A DNA stretch of 64,000 nt. Origin: Synaphobranchus kaupii. Its lineage: Eukaryota > Chordata > Actinopteri > Anguilliformes > Synaphobranchidae. This document shows, in pieces, positions 18,172-28,824 of this stretch. The position numbers were made by a program, and so were the translations under genes. The first letter of the stretch is position 1; every line of letters begins with the position of its first letter. The notes under the pieces were generated by a model that was given only the letters and a program-made list of their open reading frames with translations, had not been told where the DNA came from and did not search any database. The stretch spans positions 62,085,027 to 62,149,026 of the forward strand of contig CM056378.1 of the NCBI GenBank assembly GCA_029718625.1, in the 5' to 3' direction.

Positions 18172-20470
18172 CATGAAAAAATGGGAAAAGTAGACAAGAG
18201 GTGGTCCCTTGGTATGGCCCAAGGAAGGCACTTTTAGGCTTCAATACCTGCAAACAGTGGAAACAATTTTGTGTAGAAAGGAAAGTAAGGGCAAGTTGGG
18301 CCGGAAAGGAAAGTTGAGAACTCACAGAGCACATCTAAATCAATGGAAGAATGAGTCTTTCAGACGGAGAGCGACTGTGGAGAGGAAGGAGGCGCACCAG
18401 CCGAAGGCGGACCCCCAGCCAGCGGCATCAGAGCGAACACCAGACGAACGGTGACCGGCAAATGGAGCCATTAAGGCTACAGGCCTGTATCCCCTATTGA
18501 ACAACATTGGGGAACAAGAGGATCTGAGCCAGGGGCCTGAGACTACTGTGAGGATGAGGCCAGAGTTGGTGAAAGTGAAAGGGACCCTGGAAGTACAAGG
18601 GAATTTGGAAACCATTTTAATAAGATCAAAAGTTACAGCAGCATGCCCAGAGGAAGGAGAATCAGAGACAGCCCAGAGTGACAGCCAAGGAAATGAGGGA
18701 AATCCCACAAATAGCACACTATGCCCACGCCTCCACATGCCTCATGGCAGGCAAGAGAATCAGGGAATGACAGGTTGCAAGAAAGAGACAGTCAAGTCAC
18801 AGAGGGCACGTCGTGAATCTGAAGGGAGCAGCAAGCTAGTGCCACCGGATATCAACAGGCAATGGAAGAAGCAGAGGGAGTTGTTGAGATGTGGGAAGAA
18901 GAAACGAAACCGAAAGGAGAATCAAGAAGAGCTGGAAGAGACCCAAGGAGAGGAGAATATGAAATCAAAGGGAAAGTGAAACTAAGGTGAACTGCCCTTC
19001 CCAGAGATGAATCAAGCTCCTCTGATAGTGAAGACTCAGATGACAGTACAACAAGGAAGAAGAAGTGACAAAGGAAATGCTGAAACAAACCCGAAGGGAG
19101 GTGAAAAAAGCAGAACAAGAATTCCTGCATTAAGGAGGGTACTCGTAGCAACAAGTTCAAGAATTAAGGCATGTCTACGATATCAGTAGTGATATCCAGA
19201 ACAGTGCCAGCAAAATCCTCAGGAGGAGCGGCAGAAGAAGAAGAGCACCTGATCGATACATCCCAGGGGAAGAAGGAGAGATGGAGAAACCTTCCTGGCC
19301 CGATTGCAAGTCTTACCCCAATCAGGGAGACAACAGCCACTCACTAAGTACACCCCATGGTCATTAATGGACCTGGAGAACATGGTTAAGGATTTATCAA
19401 GAATAACAGATGGAGCAGGGCCGTGGATAGCGAAGGTAGAGATGAGGATGACTCACCTGCCCCTTTGCATGAGAGATGTTAAGCAGCTACTTGTAAGATG
19501 TGTGGTGCACCAGCTCATGTAAATAATGGACCTGGCAGGCCTGAAAGGAATTATGGACACCCACAAAATGGACAGGGAATCATTCAACAAACACAGACTA
19601 GGTGAGTGGGCCGCTTTGAGGGAATTGTTTCCACATAAAGCAAACCTTGCAGAGATAACGAGTGCAGAACTAAAAGGAGAGGACATCCATGATTTCATCA
19701 ACAGAATTCAGGAGACATGGAACACAAATATGGGACAGCCATTTGATGCATAGCCAGGAACCAATGTTGACAATGTTAATTCACATGTTGTGTAAAGCAT
19801 TGCCCGATCCAGTGAAAAAGGCCCTAAACAATGTTGTGGGGCTTCCCCAGGAGAATTGGGATAAACAAAGAGCCCATCTTGTCCACCACGTGAGGCTGCA
19901 CAGGGAAAATATGAAGAACTCAGAAGGGCAGAATAAATCTCTAAAGAAGAAGCTGTTACTTCTCCAGGTAGCGGAAAAGGAGAAAGAAGAACAGGGAATT
20001 CAAGCAGCAGTGATAACCCAGCAGATACCGGCACCCCCACCCTCACAACAAGTCCAAGGAGGACAGGGCCCATCCATCGAATTGGCAGGACCAAATTCCT
20101 AAAGGCCAGTGTCCCCATGGACAAACCAGGGCCAGTGGCAGCAGAAAGGAGACTGCTGGAAATGCAGGAGGATGGAACACTGGGCCAGAAACTGTTGGAC
20201 AGGTCAGAGAAGAGGCAGAAGAAGGGGAGGATTCCAATCAAGAGGCCACATGAACTAAGGAGCAAACCCTTAGGGGTGGCCCCAGATAATGCCATCACAT
20301 CGAGGACCCGAGAACCACATAGCAATGACCCCACAACAAAACATGTATGGGCAGCAGCAAGAGGGATGGCAGCCACAACAACAATGGGGCATGAGTCCTC
20401 ACCAGAATCCCCATCAATAAGGATGCCCTGAGAATCCCACACCCCTAGGAGCAGAGGGAGAGTGTGAGGC
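18172..20470 (+). pseudogene. ERV1 gag, heavily broken
   Basis: The start MKKWEK is followed by an in-frame stop (TGG to TAG compared with ERV2). Recognisable blocks then appear in alternating frames: SFRRRATVER, QEDLSQGPETTVRM, the capsid segment around ITDGAGPWIAKVEM, GLKGIMDTHKMD and GLPQENWDKQRAHLV, and a CCHC knuckle (CWKCRRMEHWARNC, about 20150-20195). At least six frame changes or stops. It corresponds throughout to the better preserved ERV2 gag at 43312-45579. The structural role (matrix, capsid, nucleocapsid) is from family knowledge. Confidence 0.75.
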
Positions 20471-20509
20471 AAGGGAAATGCTATCTATAATATCCAGCTG
20501 TGCCACAAA

Positions 20510-21549
20510 TGAACCACGAATTGATATTCTCATAAGAGGGAAAACATGCAACTTTTTAATGGATACTGGGGCGACCTACTCCTGTATTGATCTGGATGGA
20601 GCACACTTGCCACTCAACACATCATAATAAGGCAAAAGGATTTTCAGAGATAACACAGACTGTTCCATTCACCGAAGAGCAAAAACTGATAGTGGGGGAG
20701 CAACAAATTGCGGCAAGACTCCTATATAACCCTAACGTACCCCTAAACTTGCTAGGAAGGGATCTGCTGTGCAAATTGAATGCCATTTCATGCACACCAC
20801 AAGGGCTGATTTGCACTTTTCCTGGATCATCTGGGCAATATGTGATGGACATGTTAAACAAGGAACAGGGTGGCCCAGTAGTTTACTGGGGACAGTTACC
20901 TCAAGAAAATAATTTGACTGAATATTGGAAGCTATGGACAAGAACATGCCCGGTACTGAAAGAAAGTATCAGTAAGACAGAAATGAGGGATCAGCTCCAC
21001 ATGACCTTATTCTTCGACCTGACGGAAGAAGAAGAAGAGTACGCGCAGGACTTCAAGGAGATAGACGGAAAACAGGGAGTGATACATGCAAGAGGCATCT
21101 ACATAGGAAAAGAAGGGGTCGAGGCTATGATAGCTCTGGGGGAGAAGAACTTACCAACAGAGCAATGGTGCATGATGGGGGACACAGCAACTCCCCATGT
21201 AACGTTGGGTGTTAACCCAGGATTTGAAGCAAAAGTCATTGGACCGATGGTAAAAAGAATGATGCAGCAGCAGTATCTCCCTACTAAGATACCAGGATTG
21301 TTGAATGGTGTCTGCCCCACAGATTGGTTCTTATCATTGGACCTAAAGACTCCAGTACGCATGGAGAAACACATGCTGGAAGTGGAAGCAATAATGACGC
21401 TCACAGAAGAACAAGGAGAGTACCTACAGGATGTCCCAAAAGAACTCTGGGCAGAAGGGGGGCATGACATCGGCCTCATGCGTTCAACTGGACAGGTGAA
21501 GATACAACTGAAACCAGGCAAGATGGGACCCCGAGTCAATACCCCCTGA
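20510..21549 (+). pseudogene. ERV1 protease followed by a 2H phosphoesterase-like spacer domain
   Basis: The protease active site MDTGATYS is at about 20562-20585. A frameshift follows, then a long open frame to 21549 with the protease end (VPLNLLGRDLLCKL). The next 200 residues are not retroviral protease or reverse transcriptase. They contain LHMTLFFDL (His codon 20998-21000) and TPHVTLGVN (His codon 21196-21198), two H-x-T motifs 66 residues apart and each inside a beta-strand-like segment, as in 2H phosphoesterases. RT sequence begins only after about 21550. Retroviral pol normally joins these two directly. The assignment rests on the paired motifs alone and needs a structure-based test. 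Confidence 0.55.
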
Positions 21550-22110
21550 ACAAGGACGAAGAGGAAGGAATTAGCACCACTATACAAGACCTTCTGAAAG
21601 CTGGGGTGATATACCCTACAACCAGCCCATGCAACACACCAATCTTACCAGTTAAGAAAACTGGAGGAAAATGGAGGATGGTAGTTGGTAATTGGGTAGT
21701 CTGTAATTACAGACTACCCAATTACCAACTCTTGACCTCAGACCACTCAATGACTAAGTAATTACAGACTACCCAATTGTACCCGATATTAACAAACATC
21801 CCATGTGATACAACCCACTACACAGTTATAGACCTATGTTCAGCGTTTTTCTCAATCCCAGTGCACCCTGAGTCCCAGTATTTGTTTGCATTCACATACA
21901 GGGGGCAACAGTACACTTATCAAAGACTGCCTCAGGGATATGTAGAATCCCCTAGCCTGTTCAATCGAATGGTCAGAAATGACCTAGCGGACTTTGCGCC
22001 GAAGGGGGGAAGCACTCTCATCCAGGACATGGACGACCTTCTCCAATGCAGCCCAAGTATGACTGCATGCAAAGAGGACAGTAAGAAGCTGTTAGAGAAC
22101 TGGCACTAAA
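21550..22110 (+). pseudogene. ERV1 reverse transcriptase, damaged
   Basis: Begins TTIQDLLKAGVIYPTTSP and KTGGKWRMV, then is interrupted by a palindromic duplication at 21683-21778. It resumes as ILTNIPCDTTHYTVIDL and LCSAFFSIPVHPES (motif A) and QRLPQGYVESPSLFN (motif B). The catalytic loop reads IQDMDDLLQ, so the Tyr of YxDD is Asp. After 22110 the connection region follows in a shifted frame with a stop, then joins by deletion to RNase H sequence at about 22310. Not functional. Confidence 0.8.
21683..21730. repeat. 48-nt perfect palindrome inside the RT gene
   Basis: The left arm AGTTGGTAATTGGGTAGTCT continues CTGTAA-type sequence to the dyad centre at 21706/21707 and is mirrored without spacer or mismatch by the right arm ending ATTACCAACT. 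The 18 bases ATTACAGACTACCCAATT occur again at 21761-21778. The right arm matches RT coding sense (DYRLPNYQ), so the left arm is the added inverted copy. Confidence 0.9.
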
Positions 22111-22309
22111 AGGCCACAAAGTATCCAAGTCAAAGTTACAGTTTTGTCAAGAACAAGTGCAGTACCTGGGTCATACTCTTAAGGAAGGGAGCAAAAGTAT
22201 TTCTGCAGAATGAATAGAAGCAATCACGAAGGTGCCCAGACCGAGAACGGTGAAAGAAATGCAGAGATTCCTAGGAATGAGGGGGTACTGCAGGCAGTGG
22301 ATTTGTGAC

Positions 22310-22831
22310 TATGTGGAAATGCAGTAGAAGCCCTACTCAGTAGAGGGAAATCATCCTAACTCACTGGAGAGTATCAGGATATGAGATCCTGCTCACACAG
22401 CCAGGATTGACCATTATCAGATGCAAAGCTGTGAACCCAGCGGAATTAATGATCACCCCAGAAGAAGGCCAACCACACGAATGTGAAAGAGTGGCGGAAG
22501 CAGAAGCAAGAGCAAGAGAAGATCAAGAGAAGACCTGCACCAAGAACAACTGGCATATGCTTGTGGGGTAATACACAGTTTTGGGGGAATATGGGCTAGA
22601 CGAGGGTTTCTCACTGCAGGGGGAAACCCTATAAAACATTGTCGAGGTAAAAGAACTGTTGGAGGCCATGAAACAACCAGCAAAAATTGCAATTATAAAG
22701 TGTGCAGCACATACAGGCGGAACAGATCCTGTGTCAGCAGGAAACGATTATGCAGATAAAGCTGCTAAACTAGCAGCAGAGGAGTTAGAGTACTGGCCTA
22801 CAGCAGATCAACAGGTGCTTCTAAATGTAGA
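22310..22831 (+). pseudogene. ERV1 RNase H remnant
   Basis: Fragments in several frames match ERV2: SGYEILLTQPGLTI, RCKAVNPAEL, and an end reading KCAAHTGGTDPVSAGNDYAD and KAAKLAAEELEYWPT (the C-terminal RNase H block with the HT..SAGND motif). Large internal deletions remove most catalytic residues. It passes directly into LTR sequence at about 22832, so integrase and everything 3' of it has been lost in ERV1. Confidence 0.65.
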
Positions 22832-24284
22832 GGAGAGGATGCAGGGTAGTTCCCTATCAACAAGGACATCCCAGTCAAAACAGGAATGTCTCCCTCCTGT
22901 TTTCCATAGCCAAGCAGGAGTTGTACCTATAACAATAGATAAGAGAGATCATGCTGACTGAACAGGCGGGAGAATAATAAAAAATAAGGGAAATTACATG
23001 GTCTGATTAAAAGGCACATGAGGATAAGTCATAAACAATTTTATTTGGTAGATCAAGAGTGCCCCCAAGTGCATAGGGTAGGAACTGGTCATACAACATG
23101 TTTATTGTTCGCCTAATTTGTTATTGGATAAAATAAGATATGACGAAAGGGTGTCACCGCACATAATTGGTTTATCAGTTAGGTAGAGGAGGAGTTATGA
23201 TATTATGTAAACTAATGTTTGTTTTTGTTCGGGGAATTCCTAATCCTCTGCATAGGGTAAAGGACTTCCCGTTGGATCGACGTTTAACCCTATTTACTTT
23301 GGCCCTTTTGAGGCAATGTTCTCCTGGTTTCTACTAGTTTTATTTAAATGTCAGTATCTAAAAAAATATTCCCTGCAAAATCCATGGTTTTAAGTTTGAA
23401 CTGAAGAAGAAGCTGTATCATTCAGAAATTTGCTACAGAATACATTTATTTCAGAATAGTCACATACAGTATATATATAATAACCATAACATACGTCGCC
23501 TAATGTATTTAAATACGTTTAAAAAAGAACGTACGAAAGCGCGTGCGTATTCACACAAGTACAGCAACGAATTTCAGCGCTCAGTGCGAGGGGAGGTCAC
23601 TGCGGAAATGTCGACTGTATGGGACTTTGGCGAAATATAAAAAGATAAACTCTTCAGGGTTCATGAGAAAACAGCTGTAGCTGAATATACTGGTAAGTAC
23701 TTGGTTTCTTAAACATATTTATACGAGAGATTTTGGAGCAAAAAAATGAGGTGTCTTCTCAACCGAAAGTGGATCAGGTACTGTATATAGTACAGTAAGC
23801 AAGGGAAAACGGCGAATACTCATTTGTACAACGTTTAAAAAATATATTATTGTTTCTATACGTCAACATGATTTTCTTAGCGTGTATAAACGGTGCATTT
23901 GATGCATTTTACAGTCTGTGGCTGTAGCCAGAGGAGGGTGTGTGGGTGCTGTGGGCTACTAATAGCACCCTCCTAATTTATTGCACGGCAGTGTAACTGG
24001 AGAAGCTGCGGTTTTCGCAAGAAGCTACCCTTTAAAAAAATGCTGCGTCAAAATTTTCGGGGTTTTCTTAAAGCTGTAGTTTATAATTTCAGATGAACAT
24101 GAATACTGTAATTGAGACGGATACGTCCTCAAACCACTAGGGGTGAAGTTTATAGAGTTAATAAAAGGTTAAACTTAATAGAAGACTCTGCTATTTCCTT
24201 CATCTTCATTTTGATAATTCTCCAGCTCAAAAACCCATCTCAAATTTAACCTAATGAGGAGAGAGTAAAGGACTTCCCTCCGCA
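22832..24284 (+). repeat. ERV1 3' LTR, 5'-truncated, with a TTAA element inside
   Basis: Matches ERV2 LTR positions from about base 125 on (GAGAGGATGCAGGGTAG here) to the end CTTCCCTCCGCA at 24284. The usual TGTGGAAG start is missing. The stretch 23288-24157 is foreign to the LTR (see next entry). A TATA-like ATGTAAAC and an AATAAA (24160-24165) correspond to the ERV2 TATAAA and AATAAA. Confidence 0.75.
23288..24157. mobile_element. TTAA-flanked non-autonomous element (piggyBac- or Kolobok-type) in the ERV1 LTR
   Basis: Flanked by TTAA at 23284-23287 and 24158-24161. Termini pair imperfectly as inverted repeats: CCCTATTTACTTTGGCCC left, and CTCTATAAACTTCACCCC when the right end is reverse-complemented. 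870 bp, no coding frame. Comparison with ERV2 LTR shows that LTR sequence continues across it. CCC-type termini with TTAA favour piggyBac, but Kolobok is not excluded. Confidence 0.6.
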
Positions 24285-24990
24285 GCATGTGACAAGGTTA
24301 GGCAGGAATTTGTTGTAATAGTTCAACAAACCCAAATAGGCTTTCAGCTTAGTTACTGTGGTTGGGGATGGGGCTTTTTACTATAGCTCTCACCTTTCTC
24401 TCCACCGGATGTAAACCTTCAGCATCTACCTACCTTGTGACTAAGGTACTTGACTTCATCTTGCATGAACGCACACTTACTTCTGTGGAGTCGCAGGCCA
24501 GCTTCTTTCAGTCGTTGGAGTACTTCATCCAGCATTCTCAGGTGCTCTGCTTCATCTCTCCCGGTCATTAGAATGTCATCCAAATACACAGCTACCTGGG
24601 GCAGGCCCTGTAGCAGGCTCTCCATCGTTCTTTGGAAGATTGCAGGTGCTGACGAAACTCCGAACGGCAGTCTATTGTAGGTGAAAAGGCCTCTGTGTGT
24701 GTTCACTGTTAGGTACCTTTTGGATTCATCATCCAGCACAATTTGTTGGTAGGTAGTGTATTGAAAAGGTCGTAGACACAGGGAATCGGGTATTGCTCTA
24801 GTGCGGAGGCGTTGTTTACTGTTAATTTGTAGTCACCGCATATCCTGACCGAACCATTCTGCTTGAGAACGGGAACGATGGGCGCTGCCCACTCAGCGTA
24901 CTTGACTGGTGATATTATGCCCTCCTTCAACAGTCTGTCTAGCTCTTCTTCCACCTTGGCTGTTAGCCAGTTAGCTAGCTAGTTAGCAAC
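24285..24990 (-). pseudogene. Ty3/gypsy reverse transcriptase (gypsy A, 5' half)
   Basis: Right to left: EEELDRLLKEGIISPVKYAE and [19 protein letters not shown], a small deletion or frame change near 24720, then [30 protein letters not shown], and [10 protein letters not shown] with the catalytic YxDD block intact (as VYLDD). [16 protein letters not shown] and, in the next frame, LKAYLGLLNYYNKF follow. This is the K02A2.6/BARTHEZ-like group of Ty3/gypsy. It is the upstream half of the integrase fragment at 15286-16337. The RNase H start is missing at the ERV1 boundary. Gag and protease are also gone: a leader of about 100 bp joins the LTR directly to the RT. Confidence 0.8.
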
Positions 24991-25076
24991 TTTGCATGAT
25001 ACTGCAGCCTACCGCAGCCTTGAACTCCGGTTCGCCATCCGCCATCAATCAGACACCTTTCCGTCCATCCAGTATC

Positions 25077-25089
25077 CTCGTCGCCAATA
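25077..25089 (-). promoter_or_regulatory. Primer-binding-type site of gypsy A
   Basis: On the minus strand the LTR end GGTACCACA is followed at once by TATTGGCGACGAGG. A TGGCGACGAGG block directly after the 5' LTR is the usual minus-strand priming site in this gypsy group. Confidence 0.5.
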
Positions 25090-26229
25090 TGTGGTACCTT
25101 GTCTTCAATTAGAATCTGGAATGCCAGATTATCAACTTTTATCAACTGTTTATTTATCAACTTAGTTATTCACATGTCAAAACTACCAATAACGGAACAC
25201 CTCATGTGTTGACAGGTCTTCTTTACCGGCGCAAGAATAAGGCAACAGATAACAGGCAAAAAGAAAAAGAATGAGGCATATTATAATTCACAGTTCTATT
25301 TCTGTATGTGCGTGTGGGTTCACACCAGAACACGTGGTGTTCAGAAATCATGAGACGCATACATCGAGGGGGAAATACAAATCTAGCTTTAGCATGAAGC
25401 TAACTTAGCCTGAAACAGGGCGTGTATTGAGGCTGTAGAAATTTAGCTAAGTCTAGCTAATTCCAGGCCCATATCCGTTTACAGGCACGGGATCTAATGG
25501 GTTCGGTATTAGTATGAGCATGCACAGATCTCGATTAAAAAGGGAGGCGGATTGGAAACTTCAGCTTATACGAGGCTAATTGGCTGTTGATAGCCTGCAA
25601 GCCATGTGTTGAGTCATAAGTTGACGTTACTCTAAATACACACAATGTATACAATCAAACACGTAATTACATTGACAATAAACATTAAACAAAGTTTTCC
25701 TAAACTATTGCCTGCATGTTTGTGTCAGTCTTACTGTACTGGAGTACACAGACTGGTTCCATGGCTTTGATGTGTCCAGAAAGTTCTTTTTGGCAGCGTC
25801 TCTGGGTTGGACTGTCCTTTTGCAGGTAAAGCAGCTTGCTTGCTTCCACGTCCTTTGTCCTTCGGCACGTGGTTTCCTTCGGTTCCTCGCAGTTTGCGTG
25901 TAATAACGCAGGCTATCACTTTACAGCTACGCCGTATAACTATAGCTGTAACTTAAATAGACTGACCCTAGTTGTGGATGTAGTCTGGCTTCGCTCGGAC
26001 ACGCTAACAGATATGACCGGAGAGACGGAACGATTCTCTCGGCCTACTCGCCGCTTCCCCAGCTGGGAAGGTGCGTGTATAACTTGGAACTGCGTTAAGT
26101 GAAAGCGTAAAGCTAAGAAGGCTAAGAAGAGGATGAGTATGAGTGAGCAGGAAGTTTGTTCGAAGTTTTATAGAATGAGAACTCAGTCCTGATTGGTCAA
26201 GTTTGTGGGGAATTCCACCCAGGATCACA
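25090..26229 (-). repeat. 5' LTR of gypsy A
   Basis: On the minus strand it starts TGTGATCCTGGG (26229) and ends GGTACCACA (25090), with TG...CA termini, about 1140 bp. It contains a CCAAT box (GACCAATCAGG) and TATAAAAC about 40 bp apart near the 5' end, and AATAAA near 25150 toward the 3' end. It lies directly before the priming site and the RT fragment. The other LTR was not found: the 3' end of the element is cut by the LINE at 15285. Frames on either strand here (for example 25836-26102) have no family features. Confidence 0.6.
26168..26202 (-). promoter_or_regulatory. CCAAT and TATA boxes of the gypsy A LTR
   Basis: Minus strand: CCAAT at about 26195-26199 and TATAAAAC at about 26168-26175, properly spaced for an RNA polymerase II promoter reading leftward toward the RT. 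Confidence 0.5.
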
Positions 26230-26313
26230 TGATTGTTGCATGTCTGTATATGTAGTCTTTTGGAAATGCGGTCCAGGGTCGCATGAATGTGAGTTGATTT
26301 CCAATGGACATGC

Positions 26314-28217
26314 TGTCATGGTTTTCAACCCTGTTTCCCCATGCGGTCGTTTTCCTCTGTGGCCACGTGAGGGCGCTGTCCTTTTGATAGATGCTTGCTC
26401 CGCCCTGCTGAGTTGGCGGGGCATTGGTTAAGCATTTTCACCTGTGTAGTGGCCGGAGAGATATATAAGCCTACCGTTCCCTTCATTCGGGGCTTCGACA
26501 TTGATGATTGTTAATTGTATGTACTGTGGTGTTATTGTTGGCTGTGAATTTTTGTACCGTTTTGGCTATTCGCCCATTGTTAGCGTCTCTTTGGAGACAG
26601 GGCTTATTTCTTGCTGGCTTGGTGGTTGGTTTTCTCGTAGGAGTTTGGGACCGTTAATCTCTGCTCTATTTTTGCCTTTATTTGTGCGTTTCCTCCGTGT
26701 ATGGAGTTTTGGGCGATTGTGTTCAGAACAGTAGTTCTGCTCGCCTTTCGGCACATATCTTCCCATTGGGAGATCAGGCGTTTCGCTTCTACTTAGTTAT
26801 TTGCTCGTAGAAGTATAGAGCAGCAGCTCTTTGTTCCATTTTCGCCTGTTTGGTTTTCTTAGAGACCTGGCGTTTTGCTTCTACTCAATTCCGTTTTACT
26901 GTGAGCCAGTAAGTAGCCGTGGTACGTTTGTTCCCTGTTGTCCTTCTCGTGGACTACGTTCCCCTTTGTTGTGACTCAGGGTTTTTATTTGTATTGAGGC
27001 TGTCGTGCTATTTTGCGTAGGTCTTTGTTGCAGCTGTCCTCCGTCCTTTTTACCTACGGGACGATTTTGTTTCGGAACTATTGTTCTGTTCGTTTCCGGG
27101 TGTGTTTTCTCCTTGTGTGGAGTTTGGGCTAGGTTATGGACATGTTTGTGTGACTGCGCGTAGCATGGTAATTTCAGCTCTCTGTTCCTTCGCTTCGTTA
27201 CATTCTTTTACTGAGAGGCTAGGGCGGTTGTTCCAATCTAAGTTTGCGTGAGTCTTTTGGATAGTAGTTATGGGACGACGGTGCTTACCGTCGGCTCACC
27301 TGTAAAATGTTTCTCCCTCCTGGGAGATCGGGTGTTTACCGCTTTGCTTTCTGCATTTGACTGCTACTTATTAAACTAGCCATGGAACGTTAAATCTCGG
27401 TTCCAGTTCGCCTCGTTATATTTATTTACTGAGAGGCTAAGGCGGTTGTTCCATCTTAAGCTTGCGTTAGTCTATATGGATCGTAGTTATGGGACGACGG
27501 TGTTCCGTCGGCTCACCTGTAGAATGTTTCTCTCTCCTGGGAGATCGGGTGTTTACCGCTTTGCTTTCTGCATTTGACTGCGAGCCTATCAATCTCGCCA
27601 AGGGAACGTTAATCTCTGTTCCTGTTCGCCTCGTTACATTTCCTCTTAGAGAGGCAGGGCATTTATTTTCAGTTTTATCTCGCGTTGGTCTAGCCGGTAA
27701 AATGTCCGGTGCTGCCTGTCCTGCTCGTTCCTTTCGGCGCATTTCTCCTTTCATGGAGTTTGACGAATTTGTTTGGGACTCATGTTCTGGTTCGTCTTTT
27801 GGCGCATGTCTTCCTGTGGGGAAGATTGGGCGATGCTGTGGACACGTGTGTGTGACCGCGAGTTTGAGAATAGCCTGGGAACGTTGGATCTGTTTCCTTT
27901 CGCCTCCGCTATTACTATATCGTATTATTTTGCAGTGTTTGTTTGTGTTTTATGTTTGTCTTTACGCTACCCGCCCGTTCTTATTTTATCTCGTTACCGA
28001 GACAGGGCGCTTATTATTTCTGGCTGTTCTGATCCCTGTCCTTACGCTTTACTTGGCGTTTGACAGTTAGCCGGTTAGTAGCGTCTGTAGTGGTGTTTGT
28101 GTTCCTTGTCTTGTCTCCTCCCTTATCTGCGGGTATCCCGCCTTAGTGGCCTAAGGGCTTATTGAATCCCCTTGCTGCGTTTGGCTCCTCCTTCCTCACA
28201 CGTCACGCCCCCTTACA
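26314..28217 (+). repeat. 5' LTR of the non-autonomous element
   Basis: TGTCATGG to CTTACA. A TATA box (TATATAAG, 26462-26469) lies 150 bp in, giving a short U3 and a very long R/U5. Two adjacent copies of a segment of about 220 bp (about 27210-27429 and 27430-27650, each with TATGGGACGACGGTG and CTCACCTGTA) form an internal duplication. Open frames of up to 193 codons occur but have no recognisable family and are shared by both LTRs. Confidence 0.85.
26462..26469 (+). promoter_or_regulatory. TATA box in the LTR
   Basis: TATATAAG about 150 bp from the LTR start, repeated identically at 28973-28980 in the second LTR. Confidence 0.55.
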
Positions 28218-28824
28218 GAATGTCGAAGCCATTACCGGGGCCAGCGGCTTTTTTTAGGGGAATTTTTTTTATTAAGGGGGGTTTTAATGGCTAACTTTGT
28301 GGTTTGTGTCTTGGTTAATTGTGAGTATCCCTTGGTGTTTTTTGTTTTCCAGCTACCCTGGTAGGTAGGCGCCGAGTGGGCCAGTTTACCTTGTTTGGTT
28401 TCCCAGCGGCCCACTACTTTATTATTTTGCCTTTTTTATTTTCGGGGTAATCCTGGGTGGGGATTTTATCCCTGTCAGGGGTACGCTTCAAGGGCTTTGG
28501 TCTCGGTTTGTAGGCCATTGCCCTTGAGTTCAGCGTTTAAAGTCGCCTCTTGCCCGGCACGCCTCATGAAGAGAAGATAGGCTTTAGTAAGGTTTTGGGT
28601 AGGTAGCCAGGAACCAGGGTGCTGAGGAGTTTCCTCCAGGGTACTTTTAGCCGGGCACTTGTTTGTTCCACACCCCCCTCACCCTTAGTCCCACCCTCCC
28701 TTCCCTTCCAAAAAAATAAATAAATAAAAAATATTTTGTATGTATTTTGTCGGTATTTCTCTTTAGGAACCCCGCATGGTTTTGTTTTTGGGGTCGCCTG
28801 GGTCGCCCCTTAGAAGGGGGGTCC
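28218..28824 (+). other. Internal region of the non-autonomous LTR element
   Basis: 607 bp, non-coding, T-rich with homopolymer runs, an A/T tract at about 28710-28730, and a terminal purine-rich stretch TTAGAAGGGGGGTCC at 28810-28824 acting as polypurine tract. The bases right after the 5' LTR (GAATGTCGAAGCC) do not contain the TGG that begins most tRNA primer sites, so the priming mode is unclear. Confidence 0.65.

Larger units (their letters stand above)
17085..24284 (+). mobile_element. ERV1, degenerate class I-like endogenous retrovirus inserted in gypsy A
   Basis: Begins with leader sequence matching ERV2 (17085 onward corresponds to 40821 onward) and ends with a partial 3' LTR. Order: leader 17085-18171, gag remnants 18172-20470, protease about 20510, 2H-like spacer, reverse transcriptase 21550-22110, RNase H remnants 22330-22820, LTR from about 22832. 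No 5' LTR, integrase or env is visible. Gag and pol frames are broken many times, far more than in ERV2, so this is the older copy. Gypsy A sequence resumes at 24285. Confidence 0.85.

Noticed and set aside
19708..20472. 254-codon minus-strand frame
   Set aside because: Antisense shadow of ERV1 gag with low-complexity Ser/Leu composition; the equivalent antisense frame in ERV2 (44831-45409) is likewise a shadow.
27489..28070. 193-codon frame, present again at 30000-30581
   Set aside because: It lies wholly inside the LTRs, has no recognisable domain, and overlaps the internal 220-bp duplication. Its duplication reflects LTR identity.
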